The notes under the pieces: generated by a model
The model's input: only the letters and a program-made list of their open reading frames with translations
Told to the model about the DNA's origin: nothing
Databases searched by the model: none
Part shown: piece by piece, positions 14,329-17,266 of the stretch
Numbering within the stretch: the stretch's first letter is position 1
Layout: the number at the start of each line of letters is the position of its first letter
Position numbers and translations under genes: made by a program
Origin: RGIG1959 sp964564305
Lineage (GTDB): Bacteria; Bacillota; Clostridia; Oscillospirales; Acutalibacteraceae
Direction: 5' to 3'
Assembly (NCBI GenBank): GCA_964564305.1
Contig: CAZMAM010000033.1
Location: forward strand, 1 to 17,266
DNA: 17,266 bases

Positions 14329-14333
14329 GCAAA

Positions 14334-14409
14334 TGGTACACCATCACGGGCTCGAACCGTGGACACCCTGATTAAGAGTCAGGTGCTCTACCAACTGAGC
14401 TAATGGTGC
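14334..14409 (-). tRNA. tRNA-Lys (anticodon CTT)
   Basis: Acceptor GCACCAT pairs with ATGGTGT. The anticodon stem-loop is CCTGA-CTCTTAA-TCAGG with anticodon CTT, and the T-arm is CACGG-TTCGAGC-CCGTG. CCA is encoded. It is the first gene of the operon, five nt before tRNA-Glu. CTT reads only AAG, so a TTT isoacceptor is expected elsewhere. Confidence 0.96.
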
Positions 14410-14450
14410 ATGCAATACGAGTTCCCGATCGCACCCCGATCGCAAAGAGT

Positions 14451-14479
14451 ATCATACACCCTGCCGGAAGTTTTGTCAA
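14451..14479 (-). promoter_or_regulatory. Promoter of the tRNA operon
   Basis: On the minus strand TTGACA (14479-14474), a 17-base spacer and TATGAT (14456-14451). The predicted start is about 35 nt before tRNA-Lys. The short pre-tRNA leader contains GCGATCGGG twice, two bases apart (14424-14432 and 14435-14443). Confidence 0.85.
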
Positions 14480-14672
14480 TAGATTTTCGGTAAAAATTTC
14501 CCGCCCGTTTGCGCAATAACCATTCTCGGCTAAAATGGCAGGAATGTTCGAAAAATATTCGGAAAATATTCCTTAAGCTTGCCATTGTGCACGCCATAAT
14601 GCGCCATGATGTATGATTGCGGTGTACCGGTTGCTGAGCATAAAAATAGCCGTTCCCGCCGCTTCAGCATTG

Positions 14673-14700
14673 CCCGCCGAAAGTGCTTTCTTTCGGCGGG
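14673..14700. other. Perfect 11-bp hairpin downstream of the LRR gene
   Basis: CCCGCCGAAAG (14673-14683) pairs fully with CTTTCGGCGGG (14690-14700) around a 6-base loop. No T-run touches the stem on either strand. On the minus strand a wider fold pairing AGCCGT with ACGGCT ends in ATTTTTAT near 14640-14652, so it may be a compound terminator for the LRR gene ending at 14767. The rest of 14480-14766 holds no gene I can support. Confidence 0.5.
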
Positions 14701-14766
14701 AAATTTTGAGAGAGACGGCTGCTGCAAAATGCAAAAAAAGTTGATCGATCTATCACCTGTTACCTA

Positions 14767-16839
14767 TCACGCGGAAGGAATTTGTCCGCTGTGCAGCAAA
14801 TAAGCCCAAAGCACATCCGCAATATCGGTGATGTGATCGCCGGTAAAATCGGCTATTATCGGCTGAGTGCCGCTGGCAACGGATTGATAAAAATCCAGCA
14901 TTTCTTTGGCACTTATTCCCCCGATATGGTCGGAATCCACCGCGTCAAACGGATCCACCGTGCTGTCCAGCGCAATAAAGGCAAACCCGTTTTCGTTAGC
15001 GTACTCTTCCGCCTCTGTTCCGGTAAAGCCGGAAACAGTAAACCCGGGCAGCGGTTCCCATCCGACCTCATCTTTCACATGATACCCAAATGCTTCATCC
15101 CCGATCTCGGTCACACTCGCCGGAATTGTCACGGAGAGCAGCTTATCGCATTCCCGAAAGGCCTGATACCCGATGGAAGTAACCCGATTACCAAGTGTAA
15201 CCGAAGCGAGCGACGCGCAGCGTTCAAAAGCCCAGTTACCAATGGTAATTACGCTGTCCGGAATAATGACCGAGGTAAGAGAAGGGCACATATCAAAGGC
15301 AGAAGTACCGATAGAAGTGACGTGATTTCCTATCGTAATGGTAGTGAGTGAGGAACATCCATTAAAAGCATATTCGCCAATCGTTACCACGCTATTCGGA
15401 ATTGTCACCGATTCGAGTGATTCACAAAGATTAAAAGATGCACCGGCAATGGTGAGTGTTCCCGGACAAATGTCCACATTTGGCAGCAATTCGCCCACAT
15501 CAGAATCAACAAGATGATTTCCAATGTACAATATGCCGCCTTTCCAATGACTTGGATCGTTGTAATACCCGGTATTGTGAAAAGCACCTCCGCCAATATA
15601 TGTCACGCTGTCGGGGATGGTAATAGAGGTAAGCGAAGTGCAATCTCCAAAAGCGCCGCCTCCAATGGATGTCACACTATCGGGAATGGTGATGGAATTG
15701 AGAGAGATGCAGTTATTAAAGGCATTGGAACTAATGGTTGTCACGCTGCTTCCGATAAACACGGAGGTGAGAGAGGAGCTGTATGCAAAGGCTTCGTCTC
15801 CAATAATTGTTACGCTGTCCGGAATCGTAACCGAAATCAGTGAATCGCACTCAGATAAAGCATAATCGGCAATTGTGATCGTATCCGGTCGAATAACTAC
15901 GTTTTCCGGCAGTTGTTCAGCATCGCCAGCAATAAGATGATGACCGATATATAATAATCCGCTTTCCCAATTATTTGGATTATCATAATATCCGGTATCG
16001 ATAAACGCATGTAAGCCTATCTTGGTTACGCTATCCGGAAGTGTCAAAATCTCAAGAGATTTGCACGAAGCAAATGCATTATTGCTAATAGAGGTTACAC
16101 CCTCTGACATGATTACAGATGCTAGGCCCGAACAAGCATAAAAAGCATAACCACCGATCATTTGCACATTGCCGGGAATGGTAACCGAATGTAAACCGTC
16201 ACATTGACAAAATGCGTCAACTCCAATTTTTGTCACATATTCCGGAACAATATATTCTGTCCCATGAGCATTGGGATAAGTAAGCAATGAAGATAAATCT
16301 TTGGAAAACAGGACACCATCAATATCGGCAAAGTATTTGTTGCAGTCATCCACTGTAATGGATTTCAGTGCGGAGCAACCGTCAAACACACCTTCCAAAG
16401 TAAGACCGGAACCAATGTTCTGTACATTTTCCGGGATAAAGATAGTTTCCAAAGAGGTACAATTACTAAATGCAACCAGTCCAATCCCCAGTAAACTTTT
16501 TGGAAGAGTGACGGATTTTCATGAGGTACAGTTTGCAAAAGCACAATAACCAATGTTAACAACTCCGTCTGGAATAACAACCGATGTGAGAGAATCACAC
16601 CACGAAAATGAATTATCAAATATTTCGATTACTTTGTGTCCATCTATCTCATCGGGAATAACGATATCACCGCCCTCCCCCATATACTGGAGGATGGATG
16701 CGGATCCGTCATCAAAAATTTCATATTCATAATCCCCGCTCTGCTCCGCGCTCACGGCGATGCTCCCCACAGGGACGGCGCACAGCAGCAGCGCCACAGC
16801 GAAAAGCACCGCCAGCAACTTTTTCCCCATCTTTCGCAT
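14767..16839 (-). pseudogene. BspA-like LRR protein with dockerin-like tail, interrupted by an in-frame TGA
   Basis: ATG 16839 has AAGGAGG at 16847-16853. The signal peptide MRKMGKKLLAVLFAVALLLC, then VPVGSIAVSAE, nearly equals that of the LRR gene at 26-943. LRR coding runs to CAFANCTS, hits TGA at 16519-16521, and continues in the same frame as KSVTLPKSLLGIGLVAFSNC; the missing residue is a conserved Leu. The remaining 560 or so codons encode more LRRs with two GLLYIGHHLI / GILYIGNHLV-type inserts, the FTGTEAEEYANENGFAFIAL closing segment, and a dockerin-like end whose loop DFTGDHITDIAD fits calcium binding. The downstream frame has no credible start; its first possible codon is TTG without a ribosome binding site. 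Without the stop it would be a secreted 690-residue protein. It may be a recent nonsense mutation or a sequence error. Confidence 0.85.
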
Positions 16840-16865
16840 AGTGAATCCTCCTTGAAATCAAAATT

Positions 16866-16930
16866 CCCCGACAGCAAAGCGGGATGCAGGAATCTCACTT
16901 CTGCCGCACTTTTTCCGCTTTGCCACCGAG
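16866..16930 (-). promoter_or_regulatory. Conserved fold-back RNA element in the LRR leader (copy 2)
   Basis: CAAAGCGG (16922-16915) pairs with CCGCTTTG (16882-16875). The inner hairpin is GCAGAA-GTGAGA-TTC(C)TGC. The loop GTGAGA and the segments around it match copy 1 at 972-1038 almost base for base, whereas the terminator just upstream does not. It lies between the terminator and the ribosome binding site at 16847-16853. Confidence 0.5.
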
Positions 16931-16933
16931 GTA

Positions 16934-16985
16934 TAAAAACAGCCGCTGTGTGGCACACCGGATAACCGGCAAGCCGAGCAGCGGC
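16934..16985 (-). terminator. Intrinsic terminator inside the LRR leader (putative attenuator, copy 2)
   Basis: The minus-strand RNA pairs GCCGCTG (16985-16979) with CAGCGGC (16948-16942), then GGC with GCC, then CCGG with CCGG around TTAT, and ends TGTTTTTAT. The stem sequence differs from that of copy 1 (1040-1099), but the position, the final GGCTGTTTTTATACC and the fold are kept. It follows the 16-codon ORF stop by about 50 nt. Confidence 0.7.
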
Positions 16986-17035
16986 CGGACAGACCTATGC
17001 TTTTCTTTGTATTTCCCGCAAAATCGCCTATATTT

Positions 17036-17086
17036 TCACAAAATACCCCCCCCCATATGCGCTAAAACAAAAGCCAATTCTGCCAT
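17036..17086 (-). CDS. Putative 16-residue leader peptide MAELAFVLAHMGGGIL
   Basis: ATG 17086 has AAAGGAG eight bases upstream; the stop is TGA 17036-17038. Length, start, nine-G run (nine C at 17046-17054 on the plus strand), MGGGI end and stop codon all match the ORF at 1137-1187. The first ten residues differ but remain mostly hydrophobic. The predicted transcription start is about 58 nt upstream. Confidence 0.5.
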   Translation of the reverse strand: MAELAFVLAHMGGGIL

Positions 17087-17150
17087 TGGGAGAGCTCCTT
17101 TCCGGGTTAATTTCCAATGCACTGATTGCGTTTCTTTCTCCGTTGTCCCG

Positions 17151-17180
17151 AGTATACCATACCCGGCGCAAAACTGTCAA
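17151..17180 (-). promoter_or_regulatory. Sigma-A-type promoter of the LRR leader (copy 2)
   Basis: On the minus strand consensus TTGACA (17180-17175), an 18-base spacer and TATACT (17156-17151). The leader to ATG 16839 is about 305 nt. The remaining bases to 17266 show no gene I can support. Confidence 0.8.
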
Positions 17181-17266
17181 TCTTTTTTACGGCCACACAT
17201 CATGGACAAACTTAAGGCAACACCGCATAATAAGCAAATTCTCGTCCTGAATCGATGAATGCGTGT

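Noticed and set aside
14530..14803. Short ORFs on both strands between the LRR gene and the tRNAs
   Set aside because: No recognisable family, no ribosome binding site, and they overlap a perfect hairpin and the end of the LRR gene.
16519..16521. TGA as a recoded Trp, Gly or selenocysteine codon
   Set aside because: The repeat pattern expects Leu, other genes end at TGA, and no selenocysteine-insertion hairpin is evident after it.
17187..17266. Possible end of a mobile element at the right edge
   Set aside because: No inverted repeat partner or transposase is visible, and the stretch is too short to judge.
1..17266. CRISPR array, prophage, integrase or defence genes
   Set aside because: No spaced short repeats and no such proteins; the only regular repeats are the 69-base LRR units inside coding sequence.

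Overview
The window looks like chromosomal DNA from an anaerobic gut- or rumen-type Firmicute (class Clostridia, probably Oscillospiraceae-like). The evidence is the yicC-remA-gmk-rpoZ-priA-def-fmt-rsmB-rlmN gene order, the AAGGAGG-type ribosome binding sites, the sigma-A-type promoters, a biotin-dependent decarboxylase/transcarboxylase gene set, and secreted BspA-like leucine-rich-repeat (LRR) proteins, one with a dockerin-like tail. The taxonomic placement is inference. All genes supported here lie on the minus strand, so transcription runs from high to low coordinates.

Right end to about 14.5 kb: a promoter at 17151-17180 drives a long leader and then a BspA-like LRR gene (16839-14767) interrupted by one in-frame TGA. 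Next comes a compact tRNA operon, Lys(CTT)-Glu(CTC)-Asn(GTT), with its own promoter (14451-14479) and terminator (14081-14112).

13.9 to 10.6 kb: a strong promoter (13870-13898) precedes three genes: a short divergent carboxyltransferase, a 118-residue biotin carrier, and an OadA/transcarboxylase-5S-like subunit. No membrane decarboxylase subunit is present, so a soluble transcarboxylase is a reasonable reading.

10.55 to 2.15 kb: a tightly packed housekeeping operon carries yicC, remA, gmk, rpoZ, priA, def, fmt, rsmB and rlmN. Most junctions overlap or are a few bases apart. coaBC, usual between rpoZ and priA in Bacillus, and prpC-prkC-rsgA, usual after rlmN, are missing. A nitroreductase-family gene (1979-1323) follows.

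Left end: a second LRR gene (943-26) has nearly the same signal peptide as the first and a leader of the same design.

The most unusual signal is this shared leader (about 944-1269 and 16840-17180). Each copy has, in order, a TTGAC(A/G)-18-TATACT promoter, an AAAGGAG site, a 16-codon ORF ending in MGGGI(V/L) with Gly codons in a nine-G run, an intrinsic terminator, a conserved fold-back element, and then the LRR gene's ribosome binding site. The two terminators use different stem sequences at the same place. In both leaders, loss of one G from the run would open the reading frame through the terminator. This suggests an attenuation device, possibly phase-variable, controlling a family of surface LRR proteins. 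The layout is read from sequence; the function is a hypothesis.
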